Shown here one piece after another: positions 9,911 to 19,599 of a DNA stretch of 64,000 nucleotides. Location: assembly GCA_030247855.1 (NCBI GenBank), contig JAPDRN010000003.1:186001-250000 (forward strand), read 5' to 3'. A program made the position numbers and the translations under genes. Every line of letters begins with the position of its first letter. The first letter of the stretch is position 1. The stretch is from Knufia peltigerae. Lineage: Eukaryota > Ascomycota > Eurotiomycetes > Chaetothyriales > Trichomeriaceae. The notes below the pieces were generated by a model, which searched no databases, was not told where the DNA came from, and worked only from the letters and a program-made list of their open reading frames with translations.

Positions 9911-12760
9911 TCAAGCCAGCGTGATATTGTACGTCGTGCCCTTTACAGACTTGAGATGCACAAACTTGCCCGATCCCATACCCTCGATCTTGATGGAGGT
10001 GGCATTCTGGCTGTTCAGGCTCCCGATCGCCGCTTTCCCAAGGGTCACGTACGCCTCCTGGCCCAAGTTCGAGGTGATGCTGGCACCGGTGAGTGTGCCC
10101 TTACTCGACCAGCTCATGTCGACTTGGAAGCCTCCTCGCGCGACGAGACCAGATACCGAACCGCCTCCGTTGGCTCCCCAGGCCGGCGGAAGGGTCGGGA
10201 GGAGTCGGATCAGAACCGCCTTGTCCAGGTCTCCGGTGTAAGCGGCTCTCAGTCCGTTGGCAGTGGTGCCATTTGACATTGTCGCCACGTTCTCGTGACT
10301 CTGGAGCAAAGCTTCTACGACACCGGCTGGAGTGCCAAAGTTACCGTCGATCTGGAACGGTGCAGGGTACCCGTAGTTGAGCAGAGAAGTATTGAAGGTG
10401 CAATTGTTGAGCTGGTTTACAAAGTAGTCGTGTACGATGTCGGTGTCGTACGTCCTTGCGGCGAGGGCGACTGTCCAAGCGCGAGGCCAGCCGCAGGAAC
10501 CGCCGCCATTACTGTCAAAAAGCAACTGTCAGGATGCAGATTCTCCACATAACAACAGATCCATTTTGTTCTCTTCTTCTCTCTCATGTGGGGAAAGAGG
10601 ATGGTTTGGGGAACTTACACGAGACGATGGTTCAAACTCGTCAATGCAGCATTGAAGGTGGTCGTATTGGATGCCGTGATCCGGCCGAGAGGGTAGAGAC
10701 CTACGAGATGGGACATGTGACCTATACCTGGCAGAGCCTGTTGTTTTGTTTATTGTCAGAACCAATCACCGAAACTCCCAGTGCTGTTTCTGAAATGATA
10801 AGAGCCGAAAAGAGGGGGCTTGAGACTTACCTCTTCGAAATCCTCGATCCACTCCGCGATACCATCATACTGATTCAATCTCAGTGGAGGCAGCTTCGCC
10901 CTCATGGCGGTGACCTGGTCTGCGAAAGCGGTGTCATTGGTGATACCCAGCGCATCTTGTGCCTCGAGGATGAAACCAAACAGCTCCCACAGAAGTGTGT
11001 TGTCGATGGTCGGCCCGGCGGTGATGGACACCTGTTGCTTCGAGGCGTTGGGGGCGTAGTAGATGTTCTCGGGCGAAAGGGATGGGTTCGTGACCATGTA
11101 GTCTCCCCAGGGGGTCAAAAAGTCAAGGGCAAACTCCGCGTTGGCCTTGAGAGCAGGGTACATCTGCTGCAACATGGCCGTGTCGCCCGTGAACCTGTAG
11201 TGCTCGATTACGTGCGTGATCAGCCACGTGGCTCCCATGGGCCAAAACGTAGACGAGAGGTAGTTATCCTGAGGAGCAGAGTCTCCCCAAAGATCGACGT
11301 TGTGGTGAGATACTGTTCCGAAACAATTGTACATGTCTCTGGCCACCTCCATCCCCTCGGCCGTCATGGTTTGGATCAAGTCGTGCAAAGGCCCAACCAG
11401 GTCGGACAGTCCTGCAATATTCGAAAGAGTCAGACAATGAATTGGTAGAACGAAAGAAAAGGAAAAGGACTGAATTGTCAAGTTAGTGGATGCCTGCCTT
11501 ACCTGTGGTCAAACTGGGCCAATAGTTCATCTCTGAATGCTGTTGTTAGAAGACATAACCACAATACTTGTCGTCTCACTTACGTAGATTGATATTGATC
11601 GTATACTTGGACCCCCACATCGGATCGAAATCTTCACTCCATATACCCTGGAGATTAGGAGGCAGGGTTCCATTTCGCGAAGTTGCAATCAGCAAGTATC
11701 TCGCGTACTGAAAGTACAACACGGACAGTTCCGGGTCGAAGCTCTTTGGCTTGATCGCAACCATTCTCGCCGGAGTCGACATGTTTCTTTGCTTCGCCAA
11801 CGAAGTCCCAAGGTTCAGCTGGAGCCGGTCGTAATATTGTTTGTAGTCTTCAACGTGGTCCGCGCGGAGGGTGTCGTACGTGTCTGGAGAGAACACCCCG
11901 AGGTCCTTGAGCACCGCACTTCGGGTGTCATTGGTCCGGACGGTTGTGTGTGCAGAGATATAGACGTACGCCTCGTCTGCACCGTCACACAGAACATAGT
12001 CTCCCAGCGTAGAGACCCTTCCACCGGTCGCAACGACCCTCGCACCAACCGCAGAACCGATTGAGTTGGCCCCTCCGCTGCGGCTACCCATCACTATGGT
12101 ATTGCCGTTGACTGGTTGTGAGTAGTCTTCCCAGCGGTTGAGAGAGGCCTCATCTCTGTCAAGATGGATGTTGAAGTTGATGGAACCAGGTTCACTCGCG
12201 TTGAGACGGATGACAATGATGTCGGCTGGGTTGCTCACCAGATATTCACGCTGGAAAGAGATGTTGGAGTTGACAAAGTACACTCCGGCGGTGGCGTCGG
12301 CCAGGTCGAGCCATCTCTCGTAGTTGGTGATGTTTCCCGTCACGTTCTGCGCCAGGGTCAGGTATCCAAGTGGCTCGTAGTGTTGGGTTGAAACAGGCGT
12401 TCCCACGTAGCCCAGACTCCCAAGTTCCTGTGCCTGTTGGATGTAGCCTTGCCGAACTTGTGCCTGCATCCTTCCCACGCTCTGTACGGCATCAGGGTTG
12501 ACACGACGGAGCAGGGGACCAGACCAGTACGAATCCTCGTTCAAGGTGACGTGGTCAGACGTCACATCACCCGTCGAGATGGCACCGAGTCTGCCATTCC
12601 CCAACGGGTACCCATCAGTCAGATTCAATCCTGCCTCATCAGCCCAGATGCGTGATGGAAGAGCAGAAGAGTTGGGAGGTCGAACAGCTGCTGTTAGTGC
12701 TGGGCTTGACAGAATAAGCAACGAGGCAGCGACCCCAAAGACCTTTGTTACTGCCATCAT
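9911..12760 (-). CDS. Secreted GH95 alpha-L-fucosidase
   Basis: Five exons: 11584-12760, 11503-11532 (30 nt), 10831-11411, 10619-10737 and 9911-10511. They give 835 residues with all junctions in frame. The first about 25 residues (MMAVTKVFGVAASLLILSSP...) are a signal peptide. GH95 marks are GYPLGNGRLGA near the N-terminus, YTININLQMNYWP across the exon 1/2 junction, a GHMSHLVGLYPLGRI segment in exon 4 and the PFQIDGNFGTPAGVVEALLQ region in exon 5. Family knowledge: GH95 enzymes are inverting alpha-1,2-L-fucosidases (some alpha-L-galactosidases) acting on xyloglucan and related side chains. Many Asn-X-Ser/Thr sites suit a secreted glycoprotein. It leads the carbohydrate block; two GGCTAA hexamers lie 200-380 bp upstream. 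Family secure, substrate inferred. Confidence 0.92.
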
Positions 12761-12973
12761 CGCCAAATATTCTTGGAGTTGGTGGTCTCGATATCGAGTC
12801 TCAGAGACTCGCACCTTACTTGGCCACTGTACCTTTTGTACCTATCCATTCAACGCTCGGTCACGTCGTCCAGTGGAATTGATTCTCAAAAAATTCCCGC
12901 AGGTTAAATTGTAGATCCTTTCATGGTACATCTACTATTTCCTGGATCAATATATCAATGAAAACTATACCTT

Positions 12974-12979
12974 TTAGCC
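12974..12979 (-). promoter_or_regulatory. GGCTAA hexamer, candidate XlnR-type site
   Basis: Matches the published XlnR consensus GGCTAR and lies 214 bp upstream of the GH95 start. It is only a motif match. Confidence 0.3.
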
Positions 12980-13133
12980 GTAGGTTCGGATTTATCCCGA
13001 GTGGGGACGTGAAACATAGGGATTGTCATGAGCAGCAACATTGTCGGAACTTTCGGTCACAAGTTGCAAACTTCAGCGCTGATCGCCCGGTGGACAAGTC
13101 CTTTTCTATGATCAGGTACAGAGCAAGCTTCTT

Positions 13134-13139
13134 GGCTAA
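13134..13139 (+). promoter_or_regulatory. GGCTAA hexamer, candidate XlnR-type site
   Basis: Second consensus match upstream of GH95, 374 bp from the start. It is only a motif match. Confidence 0.3.
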
Positions 13140-13529
13140 AAGAATCAATTACCACACCGCATTGAAAAGGCCATATATATAGTCCCACGGTTGAATATAG
13201 CTACCCGGAAAGGCGGTCAAAGGTGGAGAAAGAATGGCTTTCAAGTCATTATATTGGGGATGTCTATAGTTGGCTCGGACTTGGTCAGATTCTGGGGATG
13301 TATGCCGCTTTTACCCGATGAAATAGCACTCCTAGGTTATAGTAGTGGTCGGAAACGAATATATGAGCCTACACAGGAAGGACAGGTTGAAGCCCTCAAT
13401 GAATATTCTCTCCCTTTGTCGATTCTAGCACACCCGCGCCTAAGGGGAACGACCTCGGTCATTACTGGCTCGTATATACTCGTCTTCCAGATCTCAAACA
13501 GTCTCATCACCGTCGTTGCTGCTATATGA

Positions 13530-15806
13530 CTATTGAGGCTGGGGCCACTCGTCCATCATATACTCACTTCCGGTCAATTCAAAGTCCCATGTCGTCTGCG
13601 TTGGCACATCCACTAGTAGACTGTAGCTCCCGGGGTAAAGTATCTGATTGCCGTTCTCGTCGTACCTTGACAAGGAGCCCAGCGTAATATTCAGATTAGC
13701 TGTCTGGCTGCTCCCCGGCTCGATCCCAAACAGTCTCTGGTACGCCACAAGAGACTTCAGGGGACGTGGCGTAGGTCCATATTCACCAGAGATGAAGGCC
13801 AAGCCAACAAAATCAGAGCCAGTAGTACCGGTATTAGTGACGTTTATGGTCACGGAGGAGGATGAAGCTCCAGATGGCCGGAAGGGACACTGGTCGATGT
13901 GGCTGTATGTGGCAAAATCGCAGGCAGAGACAAGGGCATTAATGTCGAAGGATGAATTTGAGGGGCTGTTAATGGCAGTAGTGAAATTGGTGTAATGTAG
14001 CCCATAACCAAATTCCACAGTAGCGTTGTCGAACCATTTGTACGTGCGTCCAGGGTTGCCGGTCTGTGGATTGGGCCGCAAGTTCATGTCCGTCATAGCT
14101 ACCTGGTGGATGTAGTCAACAGGATATTGAGTTACAGGCATCCTGGCGGCAGGTGCCACCTTGCCTGTGATGACGTTGATGAGTGCCTCTCCTCCAAGCA
14201 TGCCAGGGTAGCCGGCCCAGACAACTGAACTCACGTTGGGGTTACTGAGGAATGCAGAGTCGTCGACTTGCTCTCCCATGTGTGCAACAATCAGGGGCCG
14301 ACCAAGAGTTGCCAACATCTCGACAGCATCGATCTGTAGGTTGTCCCACTGAATAGTGTTGCGGTCTTCGCCTTCCGCAGCAGCTTCATTTGTGGCGTCG
14401 ATCCACAGGATAGCATCCGCTTGGGTATCAATAGCGCGAATCATTGGAGATTCATACCACTGAACGACGATGAGTTCGATGTTGGAGACATTTTGCAGGG
14501 CCATCCATGGCGAGATTAATGTCCTAGCTGGACCAGCGTAATTTCCCTGTAGTTGTGTGGTCGCGTTGATCCAGCCACCAGCGAGGAGGAGTGTCATATT
14601 TCGGTCTTCTGGAGGAGCCAGAGGAAGTGTACCATCATTCTTCAAAAGAACTATGCCCTCTTCAGCCACCTTGAGGGCAAGGCCTTCAGCTTCAGGTGTA
14701 GAGACATTTTCCCACGTCAGAGATCTCCAGGGTGTATCTGGGGGGTCAAAGTAGCCTGCCTTGATCAGCCCTGAATATAGGCGTAGGAGAGCGCGGTCTA
14801 GAGCTGATTCTTGGATGAGACCCATTGCCAGCGCAGAGGGCAGATAAGTAGGATTGTAGAAGCCGCAATCCACATCGACACCGCTATTTAGGGCGGCTGC
14901 CACAGTCTGCTGCCTTGTGTCGAAAGCATGATGGTCTGTGAACATGTTTTGAATGGCTGTGCAGTCGGACGTGATGTAGTTCTCATCTGCGGTCCAGTTC
15001 CAGTGACCTCGAAGGATAGAGTCAATGTTGTATGAATTGGCGCATGCAGGCACACCATTGACGGCATTATATGAACACATGATAGAGCCAACCTTGGTGT
15101 CCCTGGCGCACTGTTGGAATGGCTGCATGTAAAACTCGCTCAACTCTTGAGTGGTGACTATTGCGTTGAACCCATAACGATTGTTGCCTTGCCAGCCCTC
15201 CAAATCGTACGCGGCGAAGTGCTTGCAAGTGGCAATGATCTTGTATGGTTCAGGATTGCGACCCCCCTGAAGACCCGTGACAAGATTGTCAATGTAGCGC
15301 TTGACCACGTAAGTGTCTTCTCCTGGTGTTTCCTGACCACGGCCCCAGCGTGGGTCGCGAAATGGATTGATATCTGGCGTCCAGTAGTCAAGACCAGATC
15401 GATTGGCATTGTTGTAAGCTCGTGCCTCAGTACTGATTGCATTTCCAATGGCGTAGTATAGATCATCGTCGAAAGATGCAGCCATCGTTATTGCCTGAGG
15501 GTAGGACGTTGCATATGACCAGTCGCCTGAATCACTGAAGTTGACTCCAGGAGCGGATGCGACACCGTGGAGCGCTTCTCCCCACCAATTATAAGATGGC
15601 AGGCCCAGCCTTGGAACACCTGGAGAGTTGTTGTGTGTCAAGTTGAGCTTCTCGCTAACTGTCATGGCACTAACGAGTGCTTGGGCTCTTTCTCTTGTTG
15701 ACAAGGCCGTGTTACACACGGAGTTGTTTGCAAGGGGACCATGACGGCAATCTGGGTATTCCTGTGCCAACACTAGAATTGGTAGCAATGCTAGTAATAA
15801 GAGCAT
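13530..15806 (-). CDS. Secreted GH3 beta-xylosidase (exo-1,4-beta-xylosidase type)
   Basis: Intronless, 758 residues. The signal peptide is residues 1-14 (MLLLLALLPILVLA). Fungal xylosidase features are LGLPSYNWWGEALHG (68-82), NPFRDPRWGRGQETPGED (147-164), KHFAAYDLE (195-203) and the nucleophile Asp281 in YITSDCTAI. A fibronectin III-like C-terminal domain follows. Length and intronless layout agree with fungal XlnD/BxlB enzymes. It releases xylose from xylo-oligosaccharides outside the cell. The residue after SDC is Thr, where most relatives have Asp or Gly. The gene runs divergently from the GH36 gene across about 1 kb and follows the GH95 gene on the same strand. Alternative specificities within GH3 (alpha-arabinofuranosidase side activity) cannot be excluded. 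Confidence 0.92.
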   Translation of the reverse strand: MLLLLALLPILVLAQEYPDCRHGPLANNSVCNTALSTRERAQALVSAMTVSEKLNLTHNNSPGVPRLGLPSYNWWGEALHGVASAPGVNFSDSGDWSYATSYPQAITMAASFDDDLYYAIGNAISTEARAYNNANRSGLDYWTPDINPFRDPRWGRGQETPGEDTYVVKRYIDNLVTGLQGGRNPEPYKIIATCKHFAAYDLEGWQGNNRYGFNAIVTTQELSEFYMQPFQQCARDTKVGSIMCSYNAVNGVPACANSYNIDSILRGHWNWTADENYITSDCTAIQNMFTDHHAFDTRQQTVAAALNSGVDVDCGFYNPTYLPSALAMGLIQESALDRALLRLYSGLIKAGYFDPPDTPWRSLTWENVSTPEAEGLALKVAEEGIVLLKNDGTLPLAPPEDRNMTLLLAGGWINATTQLQGNYAGPARTLISPWMALQNVSNIELIVVQWYESPMIRAIDTQADAILWIDATNEAAAEGEDRNTIQWDNLQIDAVEMLATLGRPLIVAHMGEQVDDSAFLSNPNVSSVVWAGYPGMLGGEALINVITGKVAPAARMPVTQYPVDYIHQVAMTDMNLRPNPQTGNPGRTYKWFDNATVEFGYGLHYTNFTTAINSPSNSSFDINALVSACDFATYSHIDQCPFRPSGASSSSVTINVTNTGTTGSDFVGLAFISGEYGPTPRPLKSLVAYQRLFGIEPGSSQTANLNITLGSLSRYDENGNQILYPGSYSLLVDVPTQTTWDFELTGSEYMMDEWPQPQ

Positions 15807-16077
15807 TGTGGTTGGGAACTCTGTAGTATAATCTTTTTAAAAGGGTACTTCTTGTGACCATCAACTGAAGATAGCCGCGAGCCTCGCTTTTGCGATTCTC
15901 TCAATGGCTTAAATATCGTAGTACGAAGCCCGAATCAATTGAGCCGGCAGGGCTCCATCGATAGAAGAATAGCCGAAATGGAAGTGGTACAAGATACCTT
16001 GGTAGGAAACATAGCGGACCTGGCAATATGAGAGGTGAAATTCGTGAGGGCCATGAAGAGCTGCCGAATGAAACATC

Positions 16078-16083
16078 CTAGCC
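16078..16083 (-). promoter_or_regulatory. GGCTAG hexamer, candidate XlnR-type site
   Basis: GGCTAR match 272 bp upstream of the GH3 start. Motif match only. Confidence 0.25.
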
Positions 16084-16343
16084 ATACCTCATGACGCTTG
16101 TATCGAAGTATCGAAGGTGGACCCCGCTGCCTCTATCGTCTTGCAGTAGGATCATCATCTAAGAGGTGAAGCTCTGTACAACGGACCTACAAAGGCCAGT
16201 AAAGACCCAGGAGGACTCTGTCCATGATCAGTCGACCCTGGTCGAGACATCGTAAGATTCCTACTGGGCTGGAAGAATTCATCATCCCCGCATGTTGTGG
16301 GGTGACTTTGTAAGTATTCATACGTATAGATCTTTCGAGGTGT

Positions 16344-16349
16344 TTAGCC
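16344..16349 (-). promoter_or_regulatory. GGCTAA hexamer, candidate XlnR-type site
   Basis: Consensus match about midway between the GH3 and GH36 starts. Motif match only. Confidence 0.28.
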
Positions 16350-16812
16350 GGCACTTGTCCTCTCCCAGGAAGATCTGCCAAACAGCCTGCGATGTTAGCA
16401 TTCTTTTCCTGTCAGGTTTAAAATCCTCGGAAGTTACATTACTCAGGACTCCAACTCGATTGAGGGTAATCAAGTTTTAGGTGCTGGAGCCGAATACGAG
16501 AAGTGTTACTTTATTATCCGTCAGTTCGCCGGTCATCTCCACGAGTTAAAGATACTGCATTGGAATGTAAGGATGTTCATTCCGATCCGTGCTCTCCCTT
16601 GTGAAGAGCACGGTCGAGTATCAAGTCGACCACCGTTCATTGATGCGGCACAATGCCTATACCAAAGTTGAAGTCCCCACTTTATCATGTTGTCACTGCA
16701 CACCTGAAATAAGCCGCCGGCAATTTCGCCATTGACATGCGACCGCGTCTCAGAACAACAATATATCTTTTCAATACCCACTGCGTGTCGTAGTTGATTC
16801 AAACCTACATAA

Positions 16813-18975
16813 TTGTCACCAGCACTCAGCATGGCTGATACTAGAGAAATCTGCTGGCAGACTCCTGACTTGACGATAATCCTGACAATTGAGGCTGACC
16901 AAATTGTCCGGTTGAAGGAAATAAAACCCGTCAACGAGAAAACGATTTCGCCAAGATCAAGCCTGTTTTCAGAGTCATCTTTACCACTCACAGAGATACG
17001 TCTGGCTGGAGAAGGTACTGATGATACAAAGAGTTCAAAGACGCTGGTCTGTGGAGCCGTCACGAAACGACTCAAATATCGAAGCCATCAAGAATCAGCC
17101 AGTGACCAGCAACAGTTCCTGGAAATCACGTCTCATGACGATGTTTCAAAGCTGACTGTTACCGCGACTCTTGTAGCTTATACAGGAACTCCAGTCTTGC
17201 GTTCTTTCGCCAAGGTCCAAAATGAGGGAGACAAGAATATTATTCTCTGTCAAGTGACTTCACTAGTTGTGGGTGGTTTGACAGGAGGTAGTCGCGAATG
17301 GTTCCATGACTACGTAGCCTCAAGCGCAACGAACACTTGGTTCCGAGAAGCACAATGGCATGACCACGACTTGCCGAGCATTGGCTTGGATAGTATTGGC
17401 GTTTGCGAACTAAATCAAGGTCACCTGGCCGGCCACACCAGTTGGTCTGTGTCAAATCGTGGTGGATTCTCCACAGGCGGTATGCTTGCAATGGGAATGT
17501 TGAAGAGAAGAGACGGTCAAGATACATGGCTGTGGCAGATCGAAAACAATGGATCGTGGAGGTGGGAGCTAGGAGATTTCAAGGAAGACGTTTATGTTGC
17601 CATCAGCGGCCCTAACGATTTCAACCACAGTTGGAAGGAATGTCTGCGACCTGGGCAGACGTTCACTACAGTACCATGTGCCATCACTCATGTTCATGGG
17701 GGAATCGAGGAGGCTTTTGGAGCATTAACAGACTACCGAAGACGCATACGACGGAAACATGTGGACAACGAAAAGCTTCCTATTATCTTCAATGACTACA
17801 TGAACTGTCTGATGGGTGAGCCGGACGAAGAGAAGGTCAAGGGCCTTATTGGACCCGCGTCTTATGCTGGCGCCGAGTATTTTGTCGTTGACGCTGGCTG
17901 GTATGCAGACACGACAGACTGGTGGGATAGTGTCGGCGAATGGAAGCCTTCAAAGAAACGATTTCCAAACGGATTCAAATCTGTTCTCGATGCCATTCAT
18001 TCAGCGGGTATGACGCCAGGGGTCTGGCTAGAACCAGAAGTCGTGGGAATCCGGAGCAACATCCTGAAAGAACTCCCTGACGAGGCCTTTTTCCAAGAGA
18101 ACGGAATACGTACAGTAGAGAAAGGCCGATACCAACTCGACTACCGTTCCCCAATTGTGCGCCAGAGAATGGATAGGATTGTTGACGAATTGGTTTTGGA
18201 TTACGGTGTTGGGTATTTCAAGTTTGATTACAACATTGACATTATCTACGGCACAGACTTCGATGCATTCAGCTCTGCCGCAGGAGCACTAGGCCACAAT
18301 CGCGCCTATCTAGATTGGGTGAGTAAGATTCTTGATCGTCACCCCGGGCTGGTGATCGAGAATTGTTCGAGTGGCGGGCAGCGGCTTGACTATGCGCTTC
18401 TTGCCATCCACTCGGTCCAGTCAACAAGCGACCAGCAGGACCCTGTCCGCTACGCAGCTGTGTCTACTGCAATCGCGACAGCCGTCACGCCGGAGCAAAG
18501 TGCCTCCTGGGCCTACCCCCAGCCAGAGTGGAGCGACGAAATCAACGCACTGACTGTAGTGAACAGCTTGATGGGTCGCGTTCACCTTTCTGGAGCCCTG
18601 CACTGTCTCAGCAAGTCACAGCTGTCGCTTGTCCGCGACGGGATGAATGTTTACAAACAATTCAGATACGACATTAAAAGCAGTAAGCCGTACTGGCCAC
18701 TGGGACTGCCTGGATGGCACGACAATTGGTTGGCTGTTGGACTCAACGCGGGCTCATGCCAATATCTTGCAGTTTGGCGTCGAGGGGGTGGTGTTTCCTG
18801 TTCTTTGCCGATATCTGTTGCGAATGGGAAAACCACCTTGGCAGCAGAACTACTATACCCGGCGGGGTTCGACGGAGATTGGACTTGGGATTCAGAGAAA
18901 GGGGAATTGAAGGTGAAGTTACCGTCAACTATCTGCGCAAGGCTATTGAGGATCAGCGAACGGCCATCGGCCTGA
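16813..18975 (+). CDS. GH36 alpha-galactosidase, probably intracellular
   Basis: Intronless, 720 residues, typical GH36 length. An N-terminal beta-sandwich domain is followed by the barrel: VVDAGWY (352-358), KFDYNID with the presumed nucleophile Asp466, ENCSSGG (510-516), and the acid/base region SDQQDPVR (Asp534 or Asp537). No signal peptide follows MADTREICW, so the enzyme should act in the cytosol on imported alpha-galactosides. Beside it are an XlnR-type regulator and a MAL-type permease, an arrangement that suits import followed by intracellular hydrolysis. Family secure; natural substrate (melibiose/raffinose type or a hemicellulose oligomer) is inferred. Confidence 0.9.
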   Translation: MSPALSMADTREICWQTPDLTIILTIEADQIVRLKEIKPVNEKTISPRSSLFSESSLPLTEIRLAGEGTDDTKSSKTLVCGAVTKRLKYRSHQESASDQQQFLEITSHDDVSKLTVTATLVAYTGTPVLRSFAKVQNEGDKNIILCQVTSLVVGGLTGGSREWFHDYVASSATNTWFREAQWHDHDLPSIGLDSIGVCELNQGHLAGHTSWSVSNRGGFSTGGMLAMGMLKRRDGQDTWLWQIENNGSWRWELGDFKEDVYVAISGPNDFNHSWKECLRPGQTFTTVPCAITHVHGGIEEAFGALTDYRRRIRRKHVDNEKLPIIFNDYMNCLMGEPDEEKVKGLIGPASYAGAEYFVVDAGWYADTTDWWDSVGEWKPSKKRFPNGFKSVLDAIHSAGMTPGVWLEPEVVGIRSNILKELPDEAFFQENGIRTVEKGRYQLDYRSPIVRQRMDRIVDELVLDYGVGYFKFDYNIDIIYGTDFDAFSSAAGALGHNRAYLDWVSKILDRHPGLVIENCSSGGQRLDYALLAIHSVQSTSDQQDPVRYAAVSTAIATAVTPEQSASWAYPQPEWSDEINALTVVNSLMGRVHLSGALHCLSKSQLSLVRDGMNVYKQFRYDIKSSKPYWPLGLPGWHDNWLAVGLNAGSCQYLAVWRRGGGVSCSLPISVANGKTTLAAELLYPAGFDGDWTWDSEKGELKVKLPSTICARLLRISERPSA

Positions 18976-19156
18976 GCAATATTCGGGATATCTCGTCCCA
19001 AGTCGAAACAGATCGTAGCAGGACTTGAGGTCACGTTTGTCGGGAAAACAATGACACCGGAATGTGGCATGAGTACATAACAAAATCAGCTCATTTCCGT
19101 GAGGCATCTCACTTGATCATACCAAACCTATCTGCTCGATAGCCGAAATCCTCCGT

Positions 19157-19162
19157 TTAGCC
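19157..19162 (-). promoter_or_regulatory. GGCTAA hexamer, candidate XlnR-type site
   Basis: Consensus match upstream of the regulator gene. Motif match only. Confidence 0.25.
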
Positions 19163-19371
19163 AGGCGTTTGTGACCAAAGCCTAACGGCAACAGTATGCG
19201 AGAACCCTTCCTGGCACGCTATTGTAAATAGCCGAACAATATCTGATTTCTGGCGAGTTTCTCTCGTCGGCTCGAGGTCTTCTTAGTCTAGTCCAAAGAA
19301 GGATGTTAAATACTGGTGAGAACTGCCACTCACGCGATGTACAGGTCATGGATCCCGGACCGTACCCCATA

Positions 19372-19377
19372 TTAGCC
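19372..19377 (-). promoter_or_regulatory. GGCTAA hexamer, candidate XlnR-type site
   Basis: Consensus match 225 bp before the regulator ATG. Motif match only. Confidence 0.25.
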
Positions 19378-19599
19378 CACCGGAACACAAAGTCTCTGAT
19401 CGCACTAACACCCCGCTCCGGGTAAATGAAGGCGGTGGTAGAGGAGGGAGATGCTCCACTCACTCTTACAGATTAGGATCCAGAGCAGCAATTTAAGCGA
19501 GGGGAAATTCACAGTTCAAAATCACGTCTGTCAGGAGAACATCATCCATCGAAAATTACCCTGTGGGCAAATGCGTACCTTGACCACTGTTCCTCCATC

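Larger units (their letters stand above)
12761..13529. promoter_or_regulatory. GH95 promoter region
   Basis: About 770 bp without a gene. It contains GGCTAA at 13134-13139 (plus) and its complement at 12974-12979. A TATATATA run lies at about 13176. It also includes the 3' flank of the GH3 gene. Confidence 0.45.
15807..16812. promoter_or_regulatory. Shared divergent promoter of GH3 and GH36 genes
   Basis: About 1 kb, no gene. Minus-strand GGCTAG (16078-16083) and GGCTAA (16344-16349) could serve either gene. Confidence 0.45.
18976..19599. promoter_or_regulatory. Upstream region of XlnR-type regulator
   Basis: About 620 bp, no gene. Two minus-strand GGCTAA hexamers at 19157-19162 and 19372-19377 lie 440 and 225 bp before the regulator start and could allow self-regulation. 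Confidence 0.4.

Noticed and set aside
10456..11448. 330-codon plus-strand frame
   Set aside because: Antisense shadow of the GH95 gene; the minus strand has clear family motifs and splice sites.
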